In this document: positions 43,011 to 49,592 of the stretch, one piece after another | Layout: every line of letters begins with the position of its first letter | Position numbering within the stretch: position 1 is the first letter of the stretch | Source: Saccharomonospora xinjiangensis XJ-54 | GTDB lineage: Bacteria > Actinomycetota > Actinomycetes > Mycobacteriales > Pseudonocardiaceae | DNA: 64,000 bases | Reading direction: 5' to 3' | Assembly: GCF_000258175.1 (NCBI RefSeq) | Contig: NZ_JH636049.1 | Coordinates: forward strand, 1,382,482 to 1,446,481 | Translations under genes and position numbers: made by a program | Notes under the pieces: generated by a model | Database searches by the model: none | Told to the model about the DNA's origin: nothing | The model's input: the letters and a program-made list of their open reading frames with translations, nothing else

Positions 43011-43676
43011 TCAAGACTGTTCGAGTGGTGAACCGCCCAGGCGTTCGGCTGCCGAGAGTCCTTCGAGGTACCCGATGGCCCTCTCGGTCTTCGGGTACCG
43101 GTTGACCAGGTTCCAGAACGTGCGATTGTGCTCGGCGACCCTCAGGTGTGCCAGCTCATGGACGAGGACGTAGTCGAGTACCCACGACGGCACCTCCCTG
43201 AGTCGTTCGCTCACCCGGATGGTGCGATCGGCGGGAGTGCACGAAGCCCAGCGTGTGCGCATGGGCGGAACCCATCTGACACTCGCGGGTTGCGCCGTCC
43301 CGTCCAGGTACCGCCGGGAAAGCTGGGTACAGCGCAGGAGGAGAGCCTCGTCGGAGGCTCGAGCGGGATTCGCCCTCCTGCTCTCCGTGCGTTGCAGCTT
43401 GCGCTGCATCTCGACGACCCAGTGTTTCTCCTCAGCCTTCGTCATGGTGGCGGGGATCAGCACGACGAGCGTGTCGCCGTCCCGATACGCCGTGACCGTC
43501 CGGCGGCGTCGGGGACTCCTCCGGACTTCCACTTTTTCCTGTTCCGCAGCGGGATCACGCTGCGAGCTGCTCCGATTCCTGAGCGAGGGAACCCGTACAT
43601 CGGCCACGGGGACAACGGTAAGGCCAGGCACCGACATCCCGGTGATCACAGGGGCGGATCGCCCTGACTTGTCCAC
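43011..43676 (-). CDS. YgjP/SprT-like M48-type metallopeptidase
   Basis: Up to 221 residues from GTG 43676; an ATG at 43637 (208 residues) is as likely, no ribosome site helps. Zinc motif HELAH (173-177) with third histidine H183 (VAEHNRTFW) and the preceding RWASCTP and SWVLDYVLVHE strands are those of the DUF45/YgjP family. Soluble. Convergent with the DUF2342 gene, 13 bases apart. Its upstream region holds two opposed TTGTCCACA sites. Confidence 0.88.
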   Translation of the reverse strand: MDKSGRSAPVITGMSVPGLTVVPVADVRVPSLRNRSSSQRDPAAEQEKVEVRRSPRRRRTVTAYRDGDTLVVLIPATMTKAEEKHWVVEMQRKLQRTESRRANPARASDEALLLRCTQLSRRYLDGTAQPASVRWVPPMRTRWASCTPADRTIRVSERLREVPSWVLDYVLVHELAHLRVAEHNRTFWNLVNRYPKTERAIGYLEGLSAAERLGGSPLEQS

Positions 43677-43698
43677 AGATGCTTCACCCTGTGGACAA
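43669..43698. promoter_or_regulatory. Pair of opposed DnaA-box-like sites
   Basis: TTGTCCACA at 43669-43677 and its complement TGTGGACAA at 43690-43698, 12 bases apart, in the divergent region between the YgjP-like and ThiF-like genes. Each equals the actinobacterial DnaA-box consensus. Could be a regulatory DnaA site or simply an inverted-repeat operator. The first overlaps the GTG start candidate at 43676. Confidence 0.45.
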
Positions 43699-43747
43699 CT
43701 CGCTCACGACGCGTGCGGAATGGTCCGCTCGGGGTCACAGTGAGCAC

Positions 43748-44794
43748 ATGACCGGATCGCCGTCGGGAATCGTCTCCCGCGTACCGCTGCCGAGACGCCC
43801 GCGCCTTCGCGCGGGGCTGCCCGTCGTACAACGTCGGACAAACGAGATCCAGATCGGTCTTGACGCCCGTCACGCCGTCATCGCCACCGATCTCCCGCCG
43901 ATTCTGGTGGACGTCCTGCGCGGTCTCGACGGGAGACGAAGTACCGACACGCTTCTCTCGCTGGTGCGCGGCGAGCACGCCGATCGCCTCAAAGCCATGT
44001 TGTGGAGTCTCGCCCAACGAGGATTGGTTGAGGACGCCGAGGGCTCCGCACACCGTTCCGGCCTCCCGGTGAGCCCGTCCGGTATCGCGCCGGACTCCGC
44101 TGCGCGCCGCTCATTCGGAGTTCACGGAGGCGGTAGGTTGGGGGCGGCCGTCACCGCACTGCTGGCCGGTGCCGGTGTCGCCCGGCTCTGTCTCGCAGCC
44201 GACGGGGTCGTCGGCAAGTCCGACGTCGGGTCTGGATTCCACGACGACGATGTCGGCAGAGATCGCACCTCCGCGCTCGCAAACGTCGCGCGGAGGCTCC
44301 ATCCGGACGTCCGGATCGGCCGTCTCCGTCCCGGTTCTGCTTCCACCGAGCTGGTTATTCTCACCGATGCCGTCGTGCCGGCCCCCGAGGTGGTCACCGA
44401 CCTCGTCGCGTGGGGTGTGCCGCATCTGGTGGCCCGGGTCAGGGACGGGATCGGCATCGTCGGCCCACTGGTGGTGCCCGGCCGGAGCAGCTGCCTGAGG
44501 TGTGCCGATCTCCACAGAGCAGGCAGGGATTCCTGTTGGCCTCGCATCGCGGGTCAGCTCGCGGGCCGGTATCAGGAGGCGGATATCACAAGTGTTTACG
44601 GTACCGCGGCGCTGGCGGTGGGCCAGGCCGCTCGAGCGCTCTCGGTGACACTGGGAACACCCTCTGCCCAACCGCCACCGACCTGGAACGCGACACTGGA
44701 GCTCGACTGCGTCACGGGCGTTGTCACAAGACGAGAGTGGCCACCGCATCCTCGCTGTCAGTGTGGAGCGCCACAGCGAAGGGCAGGTCACTGA
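43748..44794 (+). CDS. ThiF/E1-like (TOMM cyclodehydratase-type) protein, orphan
   Basis: 348 residues, ATG at 43748. N-terminal 110 residues resemble the leader-peptide-binding region of TOMM cyclodehydratases (LDARHAVIATDLPPILVDVLRGLDG). Then an E1-like Rossmann segment, VHGGGRLGAAVTALLAGAGV, with the glycine motif changed. Zinc ligands CLRC (about residue 255) and CQC near the C-terminus form a four-cysteine site. No YcaO, dehydrogenase or precursor gene nearby. The same gene precedes an ABC1 gene in mycobacteria (Rv3196, from memory), so this is a housekeeping protein of unknown function rather than a natural-product enzyme. Confidence 0.75.
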   Translation: MTGSPSGIVSRVPLPRRPRLRAGLPVVQRRTNEIQIGLDARHAVIATDLPPILVDVLRGLDGRRSTDTLLSLVRGEHADRLKAMLWSLAQRGLVEDAEGSAHRSGLPVSPSGIAPDSAARRSFGVHGGGRLGAAVTALLAGAGVARLCLAADGVVGKSDVGSGFHDDDVGRDRTSALANVARRLHPDVRIGRLRPGSASTELVILTDAVVPAPEVVTDLVAWGVPHLVARVRDGIGIVGPLVVPGRSSCLRCADLHRAGRDSCWPRIAGQLAGRYQEADITSVYGTAALAVGQAARALSVTLGTPSAQPPPTWNATLELDCVTGVVTRREWPPHPRCQCGAPQRRAGH

Positions 44795-44854
44795 CTTCCC
44801 TTTCACAGCCGAAACCAGTGCGCGAGCGGTGATCTGGAAGGCAGAATCGCTGGC

Positions 44855-46201
44855 GTGACGGACTCCCGCGATTCCCTCGGCGATCAGCAGGACGCTGCCC
44901 TTCCTCGGCGGACGATGGCGCGAACCGCGAAGCTGGCGAGCTTGCCGCTCGGCATAGCGGGCCGAGCGGTCGGAGGGTGGGGACGACGCCTCACAGGGCA
45001 GAGCGCCGAGGACGTCAACGCTGTGCTGTCCGCCAAGGCTGCCGAGCAACTGTTCGAAGTCCTCGGCACGCTCAAGGGCGGTGCCATGAAGTTCGGACAG
45101 GCCCTCAGCGTGTTCGAGGCAGCCGTCCCCGAGGAATTCGCGGCCCCTTATCGGGACGCGCTCACGCGCCTTCAGTCGGCAGCACCGCCGATGCCGTCGC
45201 GGCAGACGAGGCGAGTGCTGGCCGAACAACTCGGCAGGTCGTGGACCCAGCGGTTCGCCGACTTCGACGACGAGCCCGCTGCTGCGGCGAGCATCGGCCA
45301 AGTGCATCGGGCCGTGTGGCACGACGGCAGAGAAGTCGCGGTGAAGGTTCAGTATCCGGGGGCGGACGAGGCGCTGCGCAGCGATCTCAGGCAGTTGCAG
45401 AGGTTCAGCAGGCTCTTCCAGGCATTGGTGCCCGGCACGGAGGTGAAGCCGCTGCTCGCCGAACTGGCCGAGAGGATGAACGAGGAACTCGATTACCGCA
45501 CGGAGGCCGATAACCAACGCCGGTTCGCCAGGGCCTTCTCGGGCGATGACAACGTTTTCGTCCCGAAGGTCGTGGCGAGTGCCCCGAAGGTGATCGTGTC
45601 GGAGTGGGTCACCGGCACCCCCTACTCGCGCATTATCGCCGACGGCACCGTCGAGCAACGGAACGCGGCAGGCCGTCTGCTCGCCGAGTTCCACTACTCG
45701 TCCCCGGCGAGGGCGCACCTGCTCCACTCTGATCCGCATCCGGGCAACTTCATGCTCCTCGACGACGGGCGGTTGTGCGTCATCGACTTCGGCGCCGTCG
45801 CGAACCTTCCCGACGGGGCGCCGCGGGCACTCGGCGTGATGATGCGGCTGGCCCTCGAAGGCAAGTCACAGGATCTGTTCGAGCTGCTGCGGGCCGAGGG
45901 ATTCGTGCGTCCCGAGGTCGGCCTCGACGCCGACGACGTCTACGCCTGGCTCCTGCCGCTCGTCGCGCCGCTGACGGGCGAGACGTTCCATTTCACGAGG
46001 CGCTGGGCGCAGAAGCAGGCGATGCGCATGGGCGACACCCGGAACAAGGATTTTCACATCGGCCGGTCGCTCAACCTGCCACCCCAGTGGTTGCTGATCC
46101 ATCGGGTAACCGCTGGAGCGATCGGAATCCTGTGTCAACTGGACGCCGAGCTGCCCGTGCGGGCGATCGTCGAACGATGGCAGCCCGGCTTCGCCGACTG
46201 A
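44855..46201 (+). CDS. ABC1/UbiB-family atypical kinase
   Basis: 448 residues. KxGQ motif in LKGGAMKFGQALSVFE, alanine-rich loop AAAASIGQVH in place of the normal P-loop, VAVKVQYPGADE lysine, DPHPGNF catalytic-like loop and DFGA metal site. ABC1 kinases act on quinone or lipid metabolism. No C-terminal membrane helices as in UbiB. 60 bases after the ThiF-like gene, probable operon; orthologous in place to Rv3197. Confidence 0.92.
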   Translation: MTDSRDSLGDQQDAALPRRTMARTAKLASLPLGIAGRAVGGWGRRLTGQSAEDVNAVLSAKAAEQLFEVLGTLKGGAMKFGQALSVFEAAVPEEFAAPYRDALTRLQSAAPPMPSRQTRRVLAEQLGRSWTQRFADFDDEPAAAASIGQVHRAVWHDGREVAVKVQYPGADEALRSDLRQLQRFSRLFQALVPGTEVKPLLAELAERMNEELDYRTEADNQRRFARAFSGDDNVFVPKVVASAPKVIVSEWVTGTPYSRIIADGTVEQRNAAGRLLAEFHYSSPARAHLLHSDPHPGNFMLLDDGRLCVIDFGAVANLPDGAPRALGVMMRLALEGKSQDLFELLRAEGFVRPEVGLDADDVYAWLLPLVAPLTGETFHFTRRWAQKQAMRMGDTRNKDFHIGRSLNLPPQWLLIHRVTAGAIGILCQLDAELPVRAIVERWQPGFAD

Positions 46202-46219
46202 CTGAAATCCCCGTCAGCG

Positions 46220-46287
46220 GTGGGTTGTCCACAGGGACGTTCCTGCCGGAACCGACTGGCACCGTTCGCGGCCGTGGGTTGTCCACA
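46220..46287 (+). repeat. 14-bp direct repeat with DnaA-box core
   Basis: GTGGGTTGTCCACA at 46220-46233 and 46274-46287, starts 54 bp apart, about five helical turns. Each holds TTGTCCACA. They lie upstream of the AbiEi-like gene (ATG 46338) and downstream of the ABC1 gene, so they could be an operator or a DnaA-binding pair. Confidence 0.6.
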
Positions 46288-46337
46288 TCGGTTGCGAGGC
46301 GGTGTCGCGGGGTGGGGGCGCGGTGCAGGCTTGCGGC

Positions 46338-47345
46338 ATGACGACAACGGCTGCTGCGGCACACGCCGCGATCACAGATCCCACACCCACGATGGCCTCG
46401 GTTTTCTCGGCCGCGAGCACACCCGCGCGACAGGCTGATCCCGGGGCGCAGGTGCTCTCCGTGGCTCAGTTGCGCTCCCTCGGTGTCCATCCCAGCACGG
46501 TCACGAAGCGATGCAGGCCGGGTGGACCATGGCGCCGACTCGCCACCGGCGTCGTCCTGCTCGAAAGAGGTGAACCCACCCGCCACCAGTTGTTGCAGGC
46601 CGCTGTCGCGTACCTGGGCCACAGCGTGATCACTGGTGTTGACGCCTTGCGCGCTCACGGCATCGGGTTACCTCCGCCGCCAGCCGTGCGCACGCTCGTC
46701 TCCACGCACCGCCGACTCACACCGCCCGCGTTCGTGGCCCTCGAGCGCACCTCACGATTACCTGTCCCGATCATCATTGAAGGGTTGCCGTTCGCACCTC
46801 CGGCGCGCGCCACGATCGACGCAGCCCGTCACGAGACGGAGCCCGACCGTATCCGCCGTGTCCTGGCGCTGGCGGTACGCGACGGCCTCTGCACCCTCGA
46901 CGAACTCGGTGAGGAACTCGGTGAGGGAAACCAGCGCGGCTCGGCAGCTGTTCGGGTCGAACTACGCAAGCTCTCCCGAACCGACACGTGCGACCTGCGG
47001 AGCGCAGCCCATCAGCTCGCGCGCCGTTGTCCCCTGCCGCCGCCGCGGTGGGACACGACCGTGTTCACCCGCGACAGACGCCACCTCGGCCAGGTCGATG
47101 CCTGGTGGGACGACGTCGGCCTTGCCTGGTCGGTCGCCCCCACCACCTCGCCGCACGGCGGGACTCGGGACGAACCGAGCCATCTCGCACTCGCAGCGGC
47201 AGGGGTCGTACTGGTTCGCACCGACCCTTCCGTGCTCCGGCACCACGGTGACCTCGTCGTCGCGGAGCTTGTCGGTGCCTTCCGGCAGGCGGCGCGACGC
47301 CCACGTCCCCACGTGTTGGCCGACGCCCGCGTCGTCGCCGCCTGA
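46338..47345 (+). CDS. AbiEi-like (type IV antitoxin-type) protein
   Basis: 335 residues from the ATG at 46338; earlier GTG/ATG choices lack a ribosome site, and the first 40 residues are low complexity. A winged-helix start, VLSVAQLRSLGVHPSTVTKRC then PWRRLATGVVLL, is the AbiEi_4 N-terminal pattern. A central region (ITGVDALRAHGIGLPP, ARATIDAARHE) follows, and the C-terminus has a PD-(D/E)xK-like layout (GQVDAWWDDVGLAWSV) seen in DUF559-type domains. No AbiEii toxin gene is next to it. These orphan proteins are common in actinobacteria. Breaks the ABC1-whiB7 synteny. Confidence 0.75.
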   Translation: MTTTAAAAHAAITDPTPTMASVFSAASTPARQADPGAQVLSVAQLRSLGVHPSTVTKRCRPGGPWRRLATGVVLLERGEPTRHQLLQAAVAYLGHSVITGVDALRAHGIGLPPPPAVRTLVSTHRRLTPPAFVALERTSRLPVPIIIEGLPFAPPARATIDAARHETEPDRIRRVLALAVRDGLCTLDELGEELGEGNQRGSAAVRVELRKLSRTDTCDLRSAAHQLARRCPLPPPRWDTTVFTRDRRHLGQVDAWWDDVGLAWSVAPTTSPHGGTRDEPSHLALAAAGVVLVRTDPSVLRHHGDLVVAELVGAFRQAARRPRPHVLADARVVAA

Positions 47346-47360
47346 TCAGCGATGATCCTC

Positions 47361-48236
47361 TCAGCGAGGTCGCACCGCAGTGTGCACGGTGCGGGCGTAG
47401 AGCATGAACACGTCGTCACGAGCACCCACGTAGTAAGCACTGTCCGGATCGAGCAGTTCGGCGAGAGTCTCCCTGTCCGCCGGGGCCAGCCGGTCATTCA
47501 CCACGTCGGCGAGCCAGGTGAACCGTTCCACCACATATCGCCGCACGGCGTCGTCCACGGGAGGAGGATGCTCGACAAGGTAGCTGAACGATGTGGCTTC
47601 CACGAGTCCAGCCCGGATCAACGCTGTGGTCCAGCCGTAAGGCATGGCCACCGCACCGTCGATCCTCCCGCGCATGTCGGCGAACCAGGCGTTGCGAGCC
47701 GCGTTGAGACGGGACTCCAGACCGGGATGTCCCAGACCGATGTCCCACGGGAGGAACGATTGCCCCGTCCCGCCCTCGGCGAGTGCCAGCCTTCCTCCGG
47801 GGGCGAGCAACCGCACAAGGGCTGTGACACCAGCCTGCTGGTCCGGCAGGTGGTGCACCATGGCCGATGCCCAGACCAGATCGGCCTGCGGCACCAGCGA
47901 GGCCAGCGGATCGACGGCCACATCGGCGACCACCGTGGTCACCGCGACGTCTCCGCCCCCTGTCTCCTCAGCCATCTCCTGAGCCGCGACGAGAAGCTCC
48001 TCGCTCGCATCGATGAGCACGAGCCGACCGCCACCGTTGTCCTTCAGAACCGAAGCCAAGGCGGCGCTCATCCCTCCCGCTCCGCAGCCCGCGTCCACGA
48101 CGACCGCGTCTTGGGGCAGACCACCCGCGAGTCTCTCGGCCACCTCCTGCACAGCATCGCTTTCGAGAGCGTCAAGCCGACGCAGCTCGGTGAGCCTTGC
48201 GGCCCAATCGATGTCGTCATGCGCCCCAGCGGACAT
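47361..48236 (-). CDS. Class I SAM-dependent methyltransferase
   Basis: 291 residues from the ATG at 48236, with GGGGAGGAG 8 bases before it. Motif I VVDAGCGAGGMSAAL (about 46-60), acidic LVLIDAS, and ASAMVHHLPD in the position of motif post-II. Substrate cannot be told. Faces the AbiEi-like gene with 15 bases between stops. A 14-bp hairpin lies in its 5' region. Confidence 0.88.
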   Translation of the reverse strand: MSAGAHDDIDWAARLTELRRLDALESDAVQEVAERLAGGLPQDAVVVDAGCGAGGMSAALASVLKDNGGGRLVLIDASEELLVAAQEMAEETGGGDVAVTTVVADVAVDPLASLVPQADLVWASAMVHHLPDQQAGVTALVRLLAPGGRLALAEGGTGQSFLPWDIGLGHPGLESRLNAARNAWFADMRGRIDGAVAMPYGWTTALIRAGLVEATSFSYLVEHPPPVDDAVRRYVVERFTWLADVVNDRLAPADRETLAELLDPDSAYYVGARDDVFMLYARTVHTAVRPR

Positions 48237-48264
48237 GACGGAATCTCCTCCCCTTACCCGCAAA

Positions 48265-48298
48265 GGCGGGGGCAGCGACGTCCATCGCTGCCCCCGCC
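48265..48298. terminator. 14-bp perfect hairpin between whiB7 operon and methyltransferase gene
   Basis: GGCGGGGGCAGCGA (48265-48278) with TCGCTGCCCCCGCC (48285-48298), loop of 6. It lies 61 bases after the small gene downstream of whiB7 and 29 before the methyltransferase ATG on the same strand. No T run on the minus strand (an A run is absent). Terminator or 5'-UTR structure. Confidence 0.6.
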
Positions 48299-48359
48299 CT
48301 GCTTAGAACCCCTGACACAGTGGTCTTTTCGGCTCCCGACGCCGAAAAGTTGGGAACTT

Positions 48360-48620
48360 TTACGAACCGAATCGATGAGCCCGGCGTTGCGCCCAATAGG
48401 CCACGCGCGTCCAGAGCCGAGCGCTTCTGGAATGTCCAGCCTCACGCTGCGCGGACGCCGATTGCAGCATATCCCGTATTCGTTCTCTGGCGAGTTCTTC
48501 ATTCATCAACATGGTGATGGGCTCCTTGTTGCACAGTGTGGTGAATGCGACAAATCGGGCATTGTTGCGGATCTCGCTCCGATGCGACGTTCCATGGTCG
48601 ATGGTGAGCGTGGTGGTCAT
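48360..48620 (-). CDS. Small protein co-translated with WhiB7
   Basis: 86 residues; ATG overlaps the whiB7 stop (ATGA), so it is translationally coupled. The C-terminal half (EELARERIRDMLQSASAQRE then RLWTRVAYWAQRRAHRF) is an amphipathic basic helix found in small actinobacterial proteins; an internal ATG at about residue 39 would give just that part. The N-terminal half is unfamiliar. No function known. Coupling to WhiB7 suggests it may be part of the antibiotic-response regulon. Confidence 0.6.
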   Translation of the reverse strand: MTTTLTIDHGTSHRSEIRNNARFVAFTTLCNKEPITMLMNEELARERIRDMLQSASAQREAGHSRSARLWTRVAYWAQRRAHRFGS

Positions 48621-49027
48621 GCCGCACTCCGTTGTCCGGCCGGCTGCGCCGCCTGCGCCGCCTGCGTTGCCGGTGATGCCTGCGAGACCGTGGGTACGAC
48701 AGGGTGCTTGCGCGGACGTCCTCGCGGCCTCTTCCTCGCCACAACCGCGCCTCGCTCGAAGATCTCGCCGCCCCACACCCCCCAGGGCTCCCGGCGGGCG
48801 AGTGCGCCCGCCAGGCAGGATGCCCGCACCGGACAGTCCCCGCACAGATACTTCGCCCGCTCGAGATCCGCCGGAGCTTCGGCGAACCACAGGTCCGCCT
48901 CCCCCGAACGGCACGGCAGATCGGTTTCCGGCGTAGTGACCGAGTCGAGCAACTCGGCCACGCCAGTCGTACCGGCGTTGTCGTCGGTCAGCGCCTTCTC
49001 CGACGCGAAGGCGGTCGCCGATGGCAT
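48617..49027 (-). CDS. whiB7: Redox-sensing transcription factor WhiB7
   Basis: 136 residues. Four cluster cysteines C39, C62, C65, C71, G(V/I)WGG turn at 83-87, and an AT-hook RGRPRK (102-107) that distinguishes WhiB7 from other Wbl proteins. It is the master activator of intrinsic antibiotic resistance. The C-terminal 25 residues are Gln/Ala-rich. GGGAGAG ribosome site. Upstream lie a probable attenuator hairpin, an 85-codon ORF and a promoter with an AT-rich element as WhiB7 itself uses. Located next to uvrD2 as in M. tuberculosis. Confidence 0.93.
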   Translation of the reverse strand: MPSATAFASEKALTDDNAGTTGVAELLDSVTTPETDLPCRSGEADLWFAEAPADLERAKYLCGDCPVRASCLAGALARREPWGVWGGEIFERGAVVARKRPRGRPRKHPVVPTVSQASPATQAAQAAQPAGQRSAA

Positions 49028-49090
49028 TCGTTCTCTCCCTTGTGTTGTTGTGCGCTACTTGATTCAGCCGGTCTCCAGACCGAGACAGCA

Positions 49091-49129
49091 CAAAGGCCGC
49101 GGATCCGGAGTACGGTTCCGCGGCCTTTG
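49091..49129 (-). terminator. Probable whiB7 leader attenuator
   Basis: 13-bp perfect stem CAAAGGCCGCGGA (49091-49103) with TCCGCGGCCTTTG (49117-49129), 13-base loop; on the minus strand the arm ends in CCTTTGTGCTG. It sits between the leader ORF stop (49155) and whiB7 (49027). whiB7 is known to be controlled by leader attenuation in mycobacteria; here the same logic is inferred from position and strength. Confidence 0.7.
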
Positions 49130-49154
49130 TGAGCCTGTTCCACTGACACTCAGG

Positions 49155-49412
49155 TCAGGGGGCGCGCTCCTGTGGACACAACGGAACCCAGAACTGCTTC
49201 GGCAGATCGCCGGTCATACGAAGGGCTGCCGAGCAGATTGCTTCGGCACCGCCGACGACGGCAGAGAAAGCGGGCGCAGCGCCGACGCGCACACCCGTCC
49301 CCTGGCTCTGCTGCGCGTACCGCGACACGACGAGGTGTCGGCGCTCACGGATGACGTGACCGATCGGGGACAGCAGAGTGCCGACAATGCCGTTCGTCTG
49401 GTTGAGCGTCAT
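49155..49412 (-). CDS. 85-codon leader ORF upstream of whiB7
   Basis: 85 residues from the ATG at 49412, with an excellent GAGGAGGTG ribosome site. Not a family I recognise. Mixed sequence: GIVGTLLSPIGHVIRERRH, VSRYAQQSQGTGVRVGA, then SAVVGGAEAICSAALRM, no membrane helix strong enough to be sure. Stop lies 26 bases before the attenuator stem and about 75 after the promoter. It could be a leader peptide whose translation couples ribosome state to whiB7 read-through, though it is longer than known uORFs. Might also be an ordinary small gene. Confidence 0.55.
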   Translation of the reverse strand: MTLNQTNGIVGTLLSPIGHVIRERRHLVVSRYAQQSQGTGVRVGAAPAFSAVVGGAEAICSAALRMTGDLPKQFWVPLCPQERAP

Positions 49413-49492
49413 CACTGGCACCTCCTCTCGCTGTCCGCGGCTCTCCGTACGCAACGGTGGCCGAGATCGCACAATATTCACCCAGTGCTTGC

Positions 49493-49530
49493 AGGTTATT
49501 GCCCGGACCGGCCCTGCGGCAACTTATTTT
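49493..49530 (-). promoter_or_regulatory. Putative WhiB7-type promoter
   Basis: On the minus strand: AAAATAAG (49530-49523), TTGCCG as -35 (49522-49517), 18-base spacer, TAACCT as -10 (49498-49493). WhiB7-activated promoters have an AT-rich block just before the -35 to receive the AT-hook, which fits. Predicts a transcript start near 49486 and a leader of about 460 nt before whiB7. Confidence 0.55.
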
Positions 49531-49592
49531 CCGGAAAGTTCCCCAGATTCTCGGGAAGTTGCCCTGACCAGCGCTTTCACGCCGACGTCTGG

